Of a stretch of 64,000 nucleotides of DNA, positions 51,790 to 60,551 are shown piece by piece (position 1 is the stretch's first letter; each line of letters begins with the position of its first letter). The stretch lies in the NCBI RefSeq assembly GCF_036014015.1, contig NZ_CP107905.1, positions 4,340,001 to 4,404,000 of the forward strand, given 5' to 3'. A program made the translations under genes and the position numbers. This DNA is from Streptomyces sp. NBC_00457 (lineage in GTDB: Bacteria; Actinomycetota; Actinomycetes; Streptomycetales; Streptomycetaceae). Below the pieces are notes generated by a model. That model was not told the DNA's origin, did not search any database, and worked only from the letters and a program-made list of their open reading frames with translations.

Positions 51790-53076
51790 GTGTCCGCACC
51801 CATGAAGACCGCCAGGCGATCCCTGCTGGTCACTTCCGCCACGTTGTTGTCCCTTTCGCTGACCGCCGCGCCGGTTCTCGCGGCGCCCAAGCCGACGCCG
51901 AAGCCGACGCCCTCGGCCACTCCCCCGGCGAACATGTCGGCCGTGGGCGGCACCCGGCTCGGGAAGGCGGGGGCACAGGTCAATCTCGCGAGCGGGGTGC
52001 CGGTGCTTCCCAAGGATCTGTCCGCGCGGTCGTGGATCGTCTCCGACGCCGAGTCGGGCGATGTGCTGGCCGCGAACAACGCGCATTGGCGGCTGCCCCC
52101 GGCGAGCACCCTGAAGATGCTGTTCGCGGACACCGTGCTGCCGAAGTTCCCGAAGACCATGAAGCACACCGTGGTGCCCGGCGACCTGGCCGACATCGGC
52201 ACCGGATCCAGCATGGTCGGGATCAAGGAGGGCGAGACGTACACGGTCCACGACCTGTGGCTCGGCGTCTTCCTGCGCTCCGGCAACGACGCGGTGCATG
52301 TGCTGTCCGCGATGAACGACGGCGTCGCGGACACCGTCAAGGAGATGAACGAGCACGCCGAGGAGCTCCAAGCCCTCGACACGAACGTGGTCAGCCCCGA
52401 CGGCTACGACGCCCCCGGGCAGGTCTCCTCCGCGTACGACCTGACGCTGATCGCCCGCTCCGGGCTGCAGAAGAAGGACTTCCGCGAGTACTGCTCCACG
52501 GTGTCCGCGAAGTTCCCGGGCAAGACGACGAAGAACAAGAAGGGCAAGACGGTCCGCGAGACCTTCGAGATCCAGAACACCAACCGGCTGCTGACCGGCG
52601 ACAGCGGCCTCGCCCAGTACCAGGGCATCGCGGGCGTCAAGAACGGCAACACCACCAACGCCGGCTCCACCTTCACCGGCGTCGCCGAGCGCAACGGCAA
52701 GGTGCTGCTGGTCACCGTCATGAACCCGGAGAAGGACGCGGCCAACGAGGTCTACAAGGAGACCGCCACGCTCTTCGACTGGGGGTTCAAGGCGGCCGGG
52801 AAGGTGCAGCCGGTGGGCGAGTTGGTGCCCCCGAAGAGCGCGGCGCAGGCCGGCGCCCAGCCGGGGGCGAACGACGGCGGTGAGGCCGGTGGCGCCGGGG
52901 ACAGCGAGGCGTCCGCGAAGCCCGTGACGGGCGCGGCGGCCGAGAGCGGTTCCGGCGGGGTCGGGGTCGCGTTCGCGATCACCGGCGGGGTGCTGGTGCT
53001 GCTCGCGGCGGGCGCGTTCCTGGTCAACCGCCGGTGGCCGCTGCCTGACCTGGTACGTCGCCGGACGCGTCCGTGA
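51790..53076 (+). CDS. D-alanyl-D-alanine carboxypeptidase (S11, PBP5-like)
   Basis: The 428-residue protein has a signal peptide (ARRSLLVTSATLLSLSLTAA), a penicillin-binding S11 domain with SxxK in PASTLKMLF and SxN in LRSGNDAVH, and GVKNGNTTNAG in place of the usual KTG box. A Gly/Ala-rich linker leads to a C-terminal membrane helix (VGVAFAITGGVLVLLAAGAF) and a basic tail, so it is anchored in the membrane facing out. It trims the terminal D-Ala of peptidoglycan stems. GTG 51790 lies 7 nt after a TACGTT box and may be leaderless; ATG 51802 is the alternative. Confidence 0.92.
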   Translation: MSAPMKTARRSLLVTSATLLSLSLTAAPVLAAPKPTPKPTPSATPPANMSAVGGTRLGKAGAQVNLASGVPVLPKDLSARSWIVSDAESGDVLAANNAHWRLPPASTLKMLFADTVLPKFPKTMKHTVVPGDLADIGTGSSMVGIKEGETYTVHDLWLGVFLRSGNDAVHVLSAMNDGVADTVKEMNEHAEELQALDTNVVSPDGYDAPGQVSSAYDLTLIARSGLQKKDFREYCSTVSAKFPGKTTKNKKGKTVRETFEIQNTNRLLTGDSGLAQYQGIAGVKNGNTTNAGSTFTGVAERNGKVLLVTVMNPEKDAANEVYKETATLFDWGFKAAGKVQPVGELVPPKSAAQAGAQPGANDGGEAGGAGDSEASAKPVTGAAAESGSGGVGVAFAITGGVLVLLAAGAFLVNRRWPLPDLVRRRTRP

Positions 53077-53941
53077 CCTCGGCGATCTCTTCCTCCTTGC
53101 TCCCCGTCGCCGTCCACGCGGCACAGAACAGGACCAGCTTCGAGGTGAAGTTGATCCACAGCAGCAGGGCGACGGGGACGCCGAACGCGCCGTACATGCT
53201 CTTCGCGGCCACGCCCTGCATATAGCCGCTGAGCAGCAGCTTGAGCAGCTCGAACCCGATCGCGCCGATCAACGCGGCCACCATCAGCCGGCGGCGCGAC
53301 GGTTCGACGCCGGGCAGCAGAGTGAGGACGTACAGGAGCACGAGGAAGTTCGCGAGGACGGCGACGGCGAACGCGGCGACGTACAGCAGGACCCCGCCCC
53401 AGCCGCCCTCCTTGATGCCGATCCGCTCGGTGATCCAGCCGACCATCGCGGAGGCGACGGTGGAGGCGGCCAGCGTCACGAGGAGCGCGCCGCCGAGGCC
53501 TACGAGGATGCCCGCGTCCTTGGCCTTGCTCAGGACCGGGTTCTCCTCGCTGTCGGGCAGCTCCCACACCGCGCGCAGACAGTCGCGCATCGAGCCGACC
53601 CAGCCGATGCCGGTGAACAGCAGCACGGCGCCGGCGATGAGGCCGACGGTGCCGGCGTTGGCGACCAGGCCGTCGATGTTGAGCTGCTCGGAGATGCCGG
53701 GCACCTGCTCGGCGATCTTGTCCTCCAGCTCGTTCTGCCGGGATTCGCTGAGGGTCGCCGCCGCGACGGCGGCGGCCACTGTCAGCAGCGGGAAGAGCGC
53801 CACGAAGCTGATGAACGTCATCGCGGCGGCCAGCCGCGTCCACTTCACCCGGTCCAGACGCTCGTACGACCGCCACGCGTGCGTGACCATCAATCGGGCC
53901 GTCAGCGGCCCGACGACAGGGAGCTTTTTCAGCCAGTCCAT
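53024..53941 (-). CDS. YihY/BrkB family membrane protein
   Basis: The 305-residue protein has six membrane helices and the YihY pattern: RLAAAMTFISFVALFPLLTV with the family SFVALFP turn, GLIAGAVLLFTGIGWVGSMR, VWELPDSEENPVLSKAKDAG, and GAFGVPVALLLWINFTSKLV. The molecular role is not settled despite older RNase BN labels. ATG 53941 begins inside the last codons of the GtrA gene (12-nt overlap), and its 3' end overlaps the converging carboxypeptidase gene by 53 bp. Confidence 0.9.
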   Translation of the reverse strand: MDWLKKLPVVGPLTARLMVTHAWRSYERLDRVKWTRLAAAMTFISFVALFPLLTVAAAVAAATLSESRQNELEDKIAEQVPGISEQLNIDGLVANAGTVGLIAGAVLLFTGIGWVGSMRDCLRAVWELPDSEENPVLSKAKDAGILVGLGGALLVTLAASTVASAMVGWITERIGIKEGGWGGVLLYVAAFAVAVLANFLVLLYVLTLLPGVEPSRRRLMVAALIGAIGFELLKLLLSGYMQGVAAKSMYGAFGVPVALLLWINFTSKLVLFCAAWTATGSKEEEIAEVTDASGDVPGQAAATGG

Positions 53942-54357
53942 GATCCGACTCTGCCCTCGTTGCGGAAGACCAATGTCCGAGTGCCCCAAAACCGCAGGAC
54001 AGTGGCGATCGCCATGCCGATTCCCGCGCCGGACACGGTGTCCGCGCGCTGCGAGGTGAAGCCGAGGCCATAGTGGCTGACGGCGAGGCACAGGAGCTGG
54101 ACGAGCGCCCCTGCGGCGTTCACCGCGAAGAACACGGCGTACGGGCGCAGTCCGCGCGGTCTGGTGGCCCGGTAGGTGCCGAACGCGTTGCCCACGTACG
54201 CCACGGAGCAGCCGGCCCCGAAGGAGATCACCTTGGCGGTGAGCGGTTCGATGCCGGCGGGTCCGCGCAGCCAGGTGAAGAGGGCGAGGTCGACGGCGTA
54301 GGCGAGGAGGCCCACTGAGCCGAATCCGAGCAGTTCACGGCCGCGCGGGAGATTCAC
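53929..54357 (-). CDS. GtrA family membrane protein
   Basis: The 142-residue protein has four helices: LLGFGSVGLLAYAVDLALFT, TAKVISFGAGCSVAYVGNAF with GTYR, YAVFFAVNAAGALVQLLCLA and GIGMAIATVLRFWGTRTLVF. This is the GtrA/DPMS_TM fold found in flippases or accessory subunits for polyprenyl-phosphate sugars. Its GTG overlaps the stop of the phosphoribosyltransferase gene (GTGA). By position it may move decaprenyl-phospho-arabinose across the membrane, as proposed for Rv3789 in mycobacteria. Confidence 0.85.
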   Translation of the reverse strand: MNLPRGRELLGFGSVGLLAYAVDLALFTWLRGPAGIEPLTAKVISFGAGCSVAYVGNAFGTYRATRPRGLRPYAVFFAVNAAGALVQLLCLAVSHYGLGFTSQRADTVSGAGIGMAIATVLRFWGTRTLVFRNEGRVGSWTG

Positions 54358-55340
54358 CAGTTGGCCACCGCCAAGCCGTACATCGCCAGCCAGGCCAGCG
54401 CGATGAGTGCGAGGGCGCGGTCGTGGAGGACGACGTCCTCGGGTTCGCCCGCGGTGCCGCGGTCGGCGAAGACGGCGTAGCGGAGGATCGCCACGATGAA
54501 GGCGACCATGGACAGCTGCCGCCACGGCAGGACGCTGGTGTCGGGGACGCCGCCCTCCTCGAGGGCCCACAGGCAGTAGCCGAGGACGGCGACGCCGGCC
54601 GCCAGCTGCCATACGAAACGCAGGTAGCCGGTGGTGTATTCGGTGAGCAACGCGCGCGTGGCGCCCGCTGTGCCGGCCAGCTGGACGGCTTCGGAGTAGC
54701 GCTTGGCGGACACCATGAACAGCGCGCCGAAGCCGGTGGTGATCAGGAACCAGCGCGACAGGGGGATGTCGAGCGCGAGCCCGCCGACCATCGCGCGCAT
54801 CAGGAACCCGGTGGTGACGACGACGAGGTCGACGACCAGGACGTGCTTGAGGCTGACGCAGTAGGCCAGTTGCATGCCGATGTACGCGGTCAGCAGCGCC
54901 GCGACGGCGGGCGTGGTGAGCCGGGCCGCCGCGAGGGGCGCGAGGACGGCGAGGGCGCCGCCGACGGCGTACGCGACCGGTACGGGGACCTGGCCGGCGG
55001 CGACGGGGCGGTGGCACTTGGTGGGGTGGGCGCGGTCGGCGTCGGCGTCGCGGGCGTCGTTGATCAGGTAGACGGCGGCGGCGCAGGCCGTGAACAGCGC
55101 GAAGACCAGGGCGATGCGGGTGAGTGCGCCGGGCACGAGCAACTGCCCGGCGGCGGCGGGGGCGGCGACGACCAGGACGTTCTTGACCCACTGCTTGGGG
55201 CGTGCGGTCGTGAGGAGGCCGCGGAGGAGGGTGCGTCTGGGGGGCGCGTTGGGGGTGGGGCGCGCGCCGTCCGGGTAGTGCGCGGCCTTGGTGGGGCGTG
55301 TGCCGTCGGCGGAGGTCCTGAGAGGTGCCGTCTCAGTCAT
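54354..55340 (-). CDS. decaprenyl-phosphate phosphoribosyltransferase (UbiA family)
   Basis: The 328-residue protein has a disordered N-terminus, then TARPKQWVKNVLVVAAPAAA and the first UbiA Asp motif in AAVYLINDARDADADRAHP with KCHRP. About nine membrane helices follow, with VVDLVVVTTGFLMRAMVGGL and SAKRYSEA. This matches the Rv3806c type that joins PRPP to decaprenyl phosphate, the first step of decaprenyl-phospho-arabinose synthesis. It is followed by GtrA and preceded by PAP2, and faces dprE1/dprE2 across the divergent region, completing the pathway. Confidence 0.9.
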   Translation of the reverse strand: MTETAPLRTSADGTRPTKAAHYPDGARPTPNAPPRRTLLRGLLTTARPKQWVKNVLVVAAPAAAGQLLVPGALTRIALVFALFTACAAAVYLINDARDADADRAHPTKCHRPVAAGQVPVPVAYAVGGALAVLAPLAAARLTTPAVAALLTAYIGMQLAYCVSLKHVLVVDLVVVTTGFLMRAMVGGLALDIPLSRWFLITTGFGALFMVSAKRYSEAVQLAGTAGATRALLTEYTTGYLRFVWQLAAGVAVLGYCLWALEEGGVPDTSVLPWRQLSMVAFIVAILRYAVFADRGTAGEPEDVVLHDRALALIALAWLAMYGLAVANW

Positions 55341-55851
55341 GTCTGCTCCCTCGCATCCAGCGCGCCCCGAGCCGCGCCGTCAGCGCCCCGAGGGCGGCCC
55401 CCGCCGCGACGTCGGACGGGTAGTGCACGCCGGCCACCAGGCGGGAGAGGCACATGGCGACGGCGAGCGGGGGGACGAGGGGGGCGCCGAGTGCGCCGTA
55501 GGCGACGGCGGCCGCGGCTGCGGAGGTGGCGTGCGAGCTCGGGAAGGAGTGGCGGCCGGCGGTGCGCACGCGGGGCGCGAGACGCGTGGGACGCGCACGG
55601 CGTACGACGCGCTTCACGCCCATGCTGGCGACGTGCGCGCCCGCGGTGAGCGCTGTGCCTCGCAACCAGGCGCCGCGCCGCGCTCCGTCCACGGCCGCAC
55701 CGGCGAGACCCGCCGCGATCCACAGCGCACCGTGCTCACCCGCCCACGACAGGGCGCGCGCGGCGCCCGCGACGCGCGGGTCCGCACCGCAGGCATGGAA
55801 GGCGGAAAGGATTCGGTCGTCCATGGTGTCGAAGTCGTCCACTGGACTCAC
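55333..55851 (-). CDS. PAP2-family phosphatase (Rv3807c-like)
   Basis: The 172-residue protein shows the PAP2 triad: VKRVVRRARP, HSFPSSHATSAAAAAV and SRLVAGVHYPSDVAAGAALG. It has several short membrane segments. Next to the phosphoribosyltransferase it probably removes the 5'-phosphate of decaprenyl-phosphoryl-5-phosphoribose, the second step of the route. It overlaps the next gene by eight nt. GTG 55851 is used, with GGGGTGG upstream. Confidence 0.88.
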   Translation of the reverse strand: MSPVDDFDTMDDRILSAFHACGADPRVAGAARALSWAGEHGALWIAAGLAGAAVDGARRGAWLRGTALTAGAHVASMGVKRVVRRARPTRLAPRVRTAGRHSFPSSHATSAAAAAVAYGALGAPLVPPLAVAMCLSRLVAGVHYPSDVAAGAALGALTARLGARWMRGSRHD

Positions 55852-55972
55852 TGTTCACGCCACCCCTGCCGGAATTACGGCAATATTGAGCGACATCCCA
55901 TTAATCACCCATTTCGGCGAGTGACGGAATGTTACGAAACAGGGCGATAAGCCGCGGCTATACGGTCACCGC

Positions 55973-57322
55973 ATGTCTGCCGACACCGTTTCCGTCACGG
56001 GATGGGGCCGCACCGCTCCCACCGCCGCCCGGCTGATCCGTCCTCGGACGTACGAGGAGGCCGCGGCGGCCGTCCGGGACTGCGGGGCCCGCGGTGGCAT
56101 CCCCAGGGGGCTGGGACGGGCGTACGGGGACGCGGCGCAGAACGCCGGCGGGATCGTGTTCGACATGACGGGCCTGGACCGCGTCCACGCCATCGACGCC
56201 GACGGCGGCACCGTCCTGTGCGACGCCGGTGTCTCGCTGCACCGCCTGATGGAAGTCCTGCTGCCGCTCGGCTGGTTCGTCCCCGTCACCCCCGGCACCC
56301 GCCAGGTGACCGTCGGCGGCGCGATCGGCGCCGACATCCACGGCAAGAACCACCATGTGTCCGGCTCCTTCACCCGGCACGTCCTGTCGCTGGAACTCCT
56401 CACCGCCGACGGCGAGATCCGCGCCGTCGGCCGCGACACCCCCCTCTTCGACGCGACGGCCGGCGGCATGGGCCTGACCGGCGTCATCCTGACCGCGACG
56501 GTCCAGCTCCAGCCGGTACAGACCTCCCTCATGTCCGTCGACACCGAACGCGCCACGGACCTCAACGACCTGATGGCCCGTCTGACCGCGACCGACCACC
56601 TCTACCGCTACTCGGTCGCCTGGATCGACCTCCTGGCACGCGGCGCCGCGACGGGCCGCGCGGTGCTGACCCGCGGCGACCACGCACCACTCGACACCCT
56701 GCCCGCACGCGCGCGTAGAGCCCCGCTTTCCTTCCGCCCCGCCCAGTTGCCGCCCGCCCCCGCCTTCCTCCCGGAGGGGCTGCTCAACCGCACCACCGTG
56801 GGCCTGTTCAACGACCTCTGGTACCGGAAGGCGCCACGCGCGCGTACCGGCCGGCTGCAGAAGCTCTCCACCTTCTTCCACCCCCTCGACGGCGTCCCCC
56901 ACTGGAACCGCGTCTACGGCCGCGGCGGCTTCGTGCAGTACCAGTTCGTCGTCGGATACGGCCAGGAGGACGCCCTGCGCCGGATCGTGCGGCGTATCCG
57001 CGAGCACCGCTGCCCGTCGTTCCTCGCCGTCCTCAAGCGCTTCGGGGACGCCGACCCGGGCTGGCTCTCCTTCCCCGTGCCCGGCTGGACGCTGGCCCTG
57101 GACATCCCGGCCGGGCTGCCCGGCCTCGGCGCCTTCCTCGACGAACTGGACGAGGAGGTCGCCGCGGCGGGCGGGCGCGTCTACCTGGCCAAGGACTCCC
57201 GGCTGCGTCCGGAACTGCTCACCTCGATGTACCCCAGGCTCGACGAGTTCCGCGCCCTGCGTGCGCAGTTGGACCCCCGCGGGGTGTTCGTGTCGGACCT
57301 GTCGCGCCGCCTCACCCTCTAG
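55973..57322 (+). CDS. dprE1: decaprenylphosphoryl-beta-D-ribose 2'-oxidase
   Basis: The 449-residue protein is a VAO-type FAD oxidase: GLGRAYGDAAQNAGGIVFDM, VTPGTRQVTVGGAIGADIHG and KNHH, FDATAGGMGLTGVI, GFVQYQFVVGYGQEDALRRI and the end LRAQLDPRGVFVSDLSRRL. It oxidises decaprenyl-phospho-ribose to the 2-keto form for DprE2. In the inhibitor-contact segment PGWTLALDIP, Ala takes the place of the Cys (C387 in M. tuberculosis, GWNICVDFP) that benzothiazinones attack. ATG 55973 lies in the divergent promoter region, and dprE2 follows after 19 nt. Confidence 0.93.
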   Translation: MSADTVSVTGWGRTAPTAARLIRPRTYEEAAAAVRDCGARGGIPRGLGRAYGDAAQNAGGIVFDMTGLDRVHAIDADGGTVLCDAGVSLHRLMEVLLPLGWFVPVTPGTRQVTVGGAIGADIHGKNHHVSGSFTRHVLSLELLTADGEIRAVGRDTPLFDATAGGMGLTGVILTATVQLQPVQTSLMSVDTERATDLNDLMARLTATDHLYRYSVAWIDLLARGAATGRAVLTRGDHAPLDTLPARARRAPLSFRPAQLPPAPAFLPEGLLNRTTVGLFNDLWYRKAPRARTGRLQKLSTFFHPLDGVPHWNRVYGRGGFVQYQFVVGYGQEDALRRIVRRIREHRCPSFLAVLKRFGDADPGWLSFPVPGWTLALDIPAGLPGLGAFLDELDEEVAAAGGRVYLAKDSRLRPELLTSMYPRLDEFRALRAQLDPRGVFVSDLSRRLTL

Positions 57323-57341
57323 GCAACCTCTAGGAGCTGTC

Positions 57342-58097
57342 GTGAAGGACGCCTTCGGCCTCCCTCAGTCCCTGCTCGTCCTCGGCGGTACGTCGGAGAT
57401 CGCGCTGGCCACCGCGCGCCGTCTGATCGCCCGCCGCACCCGCACGGTGTGGCTGGCGGGCCGCCCGACGCCCGCACTCGACGGGGCCGCCGCCGAACTG
57501 CGCGCCCTGGGGGCAGAGGTGCACACCGTCCCCTTCGACGCGCTCGACCCCGGCTCCCACGAGACGGTGCTCGACAAGGTCTTCGCCGAGGGCGACATCG
57601 ACATGGTGCTGCTCGCCTTCGGCATCCTCGGCGACCAGGCACACGACGAACGCGACCCGGCCGCCGCGGTACGGGTCGCGCAGACCAACTACACGGGCGC
57701 GGTGTCCTCGGCACTCGTCGCCGCGCGCGCGTTGCAGACCCAGGGCCACGGCTCCCTGGTGGTGCTCTCCTCCGTCGCCGGCGAACGCGCCCGCCGCGCC
57801 AACTTCATCTACGGCTCCAGCAAGGCCGGCCTCGACACCTTCACCCAGGGCCTGGGCGACGCGCTCCACGGCACCGGCGTGCACGTCATGGTCGTACGCC
57901 CAGGGTTCGTACGGTCGAAGATGACCGCCGGCCGGGAAGAGGCACCGCTCGCCACGACTCCGGAGGCGGTCGCGACGGCCATCGAGCTGGGCCTGAGGCG
58001 GCGCTCGGAGACCGTGTGGGTGCCGGGCGCACTGCGGCTGGTGATGTCGGCGCTGCGGCATGTGCCGCGGGCGGTGTTCCGGCGGCTGCCGGTCTAG
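57342..58097 (+). CDS. dprE2: decaprenylphospho-beta-D-erythro-pentofuranosid-2-ulose 2-reductase
   Basis: The 251-residue short-chain dehydrogenase has SLLVLGGTSEIALATARRL as nucleotide-binding motif, NYTGAVSSALVAARAL, LSSVAGERARRANFIYGSSK with the Ser-Tyr-Lys triad, and VRPGFVRSKMTAG. It reduces the DprE1 product to decaprenyl-phospho-arabinose, the arabinose donor. GTG 57342 has AGGAG six nt upstream. The stop codon is part of a CTAGGGC palindrome that also holds the stop of the converging gene. Confidence 0.93.
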   Translation: MKDAFGLPQSLLVLGGTSEIALATARRLIARRTRTVWLAGRPTPALDGAAAELRALGAEVHTVPFDALDPGSHETVLDKVFAEGDIDMVLLAFGILGDQAHDERDPAAAVRVAQTNYTGAVSSALVAARALQTQGHGSLVVLSSVAGERARRANFIYGSSKAGLDTFTQGLGDALHGTGVHVMVVRPGFVRSKMTAGREEAPLATTPEAVATAIELGLRRRSETVWVPGALRLVMSALRHVPRAVFRRLPV

Positions 58098-58110
58098 GGC
58101 CGAGCCCTAG
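58094..58110. terminator. compact palindrome spanning both convergent stop codons
   Basis: CTAGGGC (58094-58100) and GCCCTAG (58104-58110) form a perfect 7-bp stem with a CGA loop; the TAG of dprE2 and the TAG of the 2'-5' RNA ligase-like gene both lie within it. Confidence 0.6.
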
Positions 58111-58685
58111 CGAGTCGGCAGGGAGCCCCGCTCCGCGCGGCCCGGCTGCGGCGGTACGACCGCGCTGCCGAAGGAGTACTCGCGCAGCTTGCGCCATACG
58201 CCGTCGGCGCCCTGTTCGTAGAGCGCGAAGCCGGTGCAGGGCCAGGCGGCGGTGTAGTCGGCGAGTGCCTCGAAGGCGCGGTCCATCGCCTCGTCGTCGA
58301 TGCCGTGCGCCACGGTGACATGCGGGTGGTACGGGAACTGCAGTTCGCGCGCCACCGGGCCGGACGCGTCGCGGATCTGCTTCTGCAGCCAGGTGCAGGC
58401 CGCGGCGCCCTCGACGACCTGGACGAACACGACCGGGGACAGGGGGCGGAAGGTGCCCGTGCCGGACAGCCGCATCGGGAAGGGGCGCGCGGCTGCCGCG
58501 ACCTCGACGAGGTGGGTCTCGATCGCGGGCAGCTCGCTGTCGTCGACTTCTGTCGGCGGCAGCAGCGTGACGTGCGTGGGGATGCCGTGCGCCGCGGCGT
58601 CGCCGAAGCCCGCGCGCCGCTCCTGGAGCAGGCTGCCGTGAGGCTCCGGGACCGCGATCGACACACCGATCGTTACGGTCCCCAC
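58107..58685 (-). CDS. 2'-5' RNA ligase / 2H phosphoesterase superfamily protein
   Basis: The 192-residue protein has two HxT motifs, HVTLLPPTEV and HVTVAHGIDD, about 90 residues apart, which is the hallmark of the 2H phosphoesterase fold. TIGVSIAVPEPHGSLLQERR begins the domain. Members cut or join 2'-5' or cyclic phosphodiester bonds; the substrate here is unknown. GTG 58685 has AGGAG at 5 nt, so the in-frame ATG at 58703 and the longer frame are less likely. Confidence 0.85.
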   Translation of the reverse strand: MGTVTIGVSIAVPEPHGSLLQERRAGFGDAAAHGIPTHVTLLPPTEVDDSELPAIETHLVEVAAAARPFPMRLSGTGTFRPLSPVVFVQVVEGAAACTWLQKQIRDASGPVARELQFPYHPHVTVAHGIDDEAMDRAFEALADYTAAWPCTGFALYEQGADGVWRKLREYSFGSAVVPPQPGRAERGSLPTR

Positions 58686-58834
58686 GTCGTCTCCTGTCGT
58701 CATTTTCGGGTGCGTGCCCAGCCGTCCGGCTATCGACTGTACGGCCACGGGTGTGTTGTGGGCAGGCGCAACCATAGTGATGTGCAGCGCTCTGCTCTGT
58801 GGTACGTCTGTGCGGTGGTACGCCTGAGCGCCTG

Positions 58835-59848
58835 TCAGTGCTTCGCGGGCAGGAAGCCCACTCTGTCGTACGCCTGGGACAGGGTCTCCGCGGCGACGGC
58901 ACGCGCCTTCTCCGCGCCCTTGGCGAGGATCGAGTCCAGCGTCTCCGGGTCGTCCAGGTACTGCTGGGTGCGCTCGCGGAACGGCGTCACGAACCCGACC
59001 ATGATCTCGGCGAGGTCGGTCTTGAGTGCGCCGTAGCCCTTGCCGTCGTACTTCTGCTCCAGGTCCGCGATCCCCTCGCCCGTGAGGGTCGAGTAGATGG
59101 TGAGCAGGTTGCTGACGCCCGGCTTGTTCTCCGCGTCGAAGCGGATCACGGTGTCCGTGTCGGTGACCGCGCTCTTGACCTTCTTGGCGGTGGCCTTGGG
59201 ATCGTCGAGCAGATTGATCAACCCCTTCGGGGTCGATGCCGACTTGCTCATCTTGATCGACGGTTCCTGGAGGTCGTAGATCTTCGCCGTCTCCCTGAGG
59301 ATGTACGGCTTCGGGATCGTGAAGGTCTCGCCGAAGCGGCCGTTGAAGCGCTCGGCGAGGTCACGGGTGAGCTCGATGTGCTGGCGCTGGTCCTCGCCGA
59401 CCGGGACCTCGTTCGCCTGGTAGAGCAGGATGTCCGCGACCTGGAGGATCGGGTACGTGAAGAGGCCGACGCTGGCACGGTCGGCGCCCTGCTTGGCGGA
59501 CTTGTCCTTGAACTGGGTCATGCGGGACGCCTCGCCGAAGCCGGTGAGGCAGTTCATGATCCAGGCGAGCTGGGCGTGCTCGGGGACATGGCTCTGGACG
59601 AAGAGCGTGCAGCGCTCCGCGTCGAGTCCCGCGGCCAGCAGCTGCGCCGCGGCGAGGCGGGTGTTGGCCCGCAGCTCCTTCGGGTCCTGCGGAACCGTGA
59701 GCGCGTGCAGGTCGACGACCATGTAGAACGCGTCGTGGGTCTCCTGCAGGGCCACCCACTGACGGACAGCGCCGAGGTAGTTGCCGAGGTGGAACGAGCC
59801 CGCGGTGGGCTGGATTCCGGAGAGCACGCGAGGACGATCAAGGGCCAT
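58835..59848 (-). CDS. trpS: tryptophanyl-tRNA synthetase
   Basis: The 337-residue class I synthetase shows [20 protein letters not shown] (HIGH-type FHLGN), [33 protein letters not shown] and the KMSKS loop in [15 protein letters not shown]. It charges tRNA-Trp. ATG 59848 is chosen from the conserved N-terminus; an ATG three codons upstream is possible. It is divergent from the ECF sigma gene with its promoter in the shared 100-nt gap. Confidence 0.96.
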   Translation of the reverse strand: MALDRPRVLSGIQPTAGSFHLGNYLGAVRQWVALQETHDAFYMVVDLHALTVPQDPKELRANTRLAAAQLLAAGLDAERCTLFVQSHVPEHAQLAWIMNCLTGFGEASRMTQFKDKSAKQGADRASVGLFTYPILQVADILLYQANEVPVGEDQRQHIELTRDLAERFNGRFGETFTIPKPYILRETAKIYDLQEPSIKMSKSASTPKGLINLLDDPKATAKKVKSAVTDTDTVIRFDAENKPGVSNLLTIYSTLTGEGIADLEQKYDGKGYGALKTDLAEIMVGFVTPFRERTQQYLDDPETLDSILAKGAEKARAVAAETLSQAYDRVGFLPAKH

Positions 59849-59913
59849 GTCCACCATTCTCTCAGGTCTCGGGGGGCGATCCGGAACGGGCTGAGAACTG
59901 GCCGGGAACAGGT

Positions 59914-59940
59914 GGGAACCGATCTGGCCCCGGCGGTGTA
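59914..59940 (+). promoter_or_regulatory. ECF-type promoter of the sigma gene (autoregulatory)
   Basis: GGGAACC (59914-59920) and GGTGTA (59935-59940) are separated by 14 nt, within a longer match AGGTGGGAACC-N14-GGTGTA. The same boxes at the same spacing occur before the gene at 61543 (61462-61488). Shared promoter architecture of a sigma gene and a nearby secreted-protein gene strongly suggests that both are read by this sigma factor. Confidence 0.7.
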
Positions 59941-59948
59941 ACAAGACT

Positions 59949-60551
59949 GTGAGGACGCGGGAGGGGGGCCGCATCGTCGATGAGGCCGCGGTGATCGCAC
60001 GCGTACGCGCCGGAGAGCCGGAGGCGTATGCGGAGCTGGTGCGGGCCCATACGGGCATCGCGCTGCGTGCGGCCGCGGCGCTCGGGGCGGGTGCGGACGC
60101 GGAAGACGTGGTGCAGCAGGCGTTCGTGAAGGCGTACTGCGCGCTGGGCCGGTTCAAGGACGGCGCGGCGTTCAAGCCCTGGCTGCTGTCGATCGTCGCC
60201 AATGAGACGAGGAACACAGTGCGCACGGCGGCCCGCCAGCGCACGCTCGCCGGCCGTGAGGCGGCGTTCGTGGAGGCGGAGCCGCGGATACCGGACGCGG
60301 CGGACCCGGCGGTCGCGGCCCTGGAGATAGAGCGCCGGATCGCGCTGCAGGCCGCCCTGGAGAAGCTGAGCGAGGAGCACCGTCTGGTCGTCACCTACCG
60401 CTATCTGCTGGAGATGGACGAGTCCGAGACGGCCCAGGCCCTGGGCTGGCCCCGGGGCACGGTGAAGTCCCGGCTCAACCGCGCCCTGCGGAAGCTGGGC
60501 AGGCTGCTGCCGGATTTCCAGCCTCGGGAAGGGGGTGATGAGCATGAGTGA
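59949..60551 (+). CDS. ECF RNA polymerase sigma factor with own-promoter motif
   Basis: The 200-residue sigma factor has region 2 ([60 protein letters not shown]) and region 4 ([40 protein letters not shown]). GTG 59949 lies nine nt after the -10 box, so it may be translated from a leaderless message; no ribosome-binding site is visible. The stop overlaps the start of the partner gene. The motif GGGAACC-N14-GGTGTA lies directly upstream. Confidence 0.9.
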   Translation: MRTREGGRIVDEAAVIARVRAGEPEAYAELVRAHTGIALRAAAALGAGADAEDVVQQAFVKAYCALGRFKDGAAFKPWLLSIVANETRNTVRTAARQRTLAGREAAFVEAEPRIPDAADPAVAALEIERRIALQAALEKLSEEHRLVVTYRYLLEMDESETAQALGWPRGTVKSRLNRALRKLGRLLPDFQPREGGDEHE

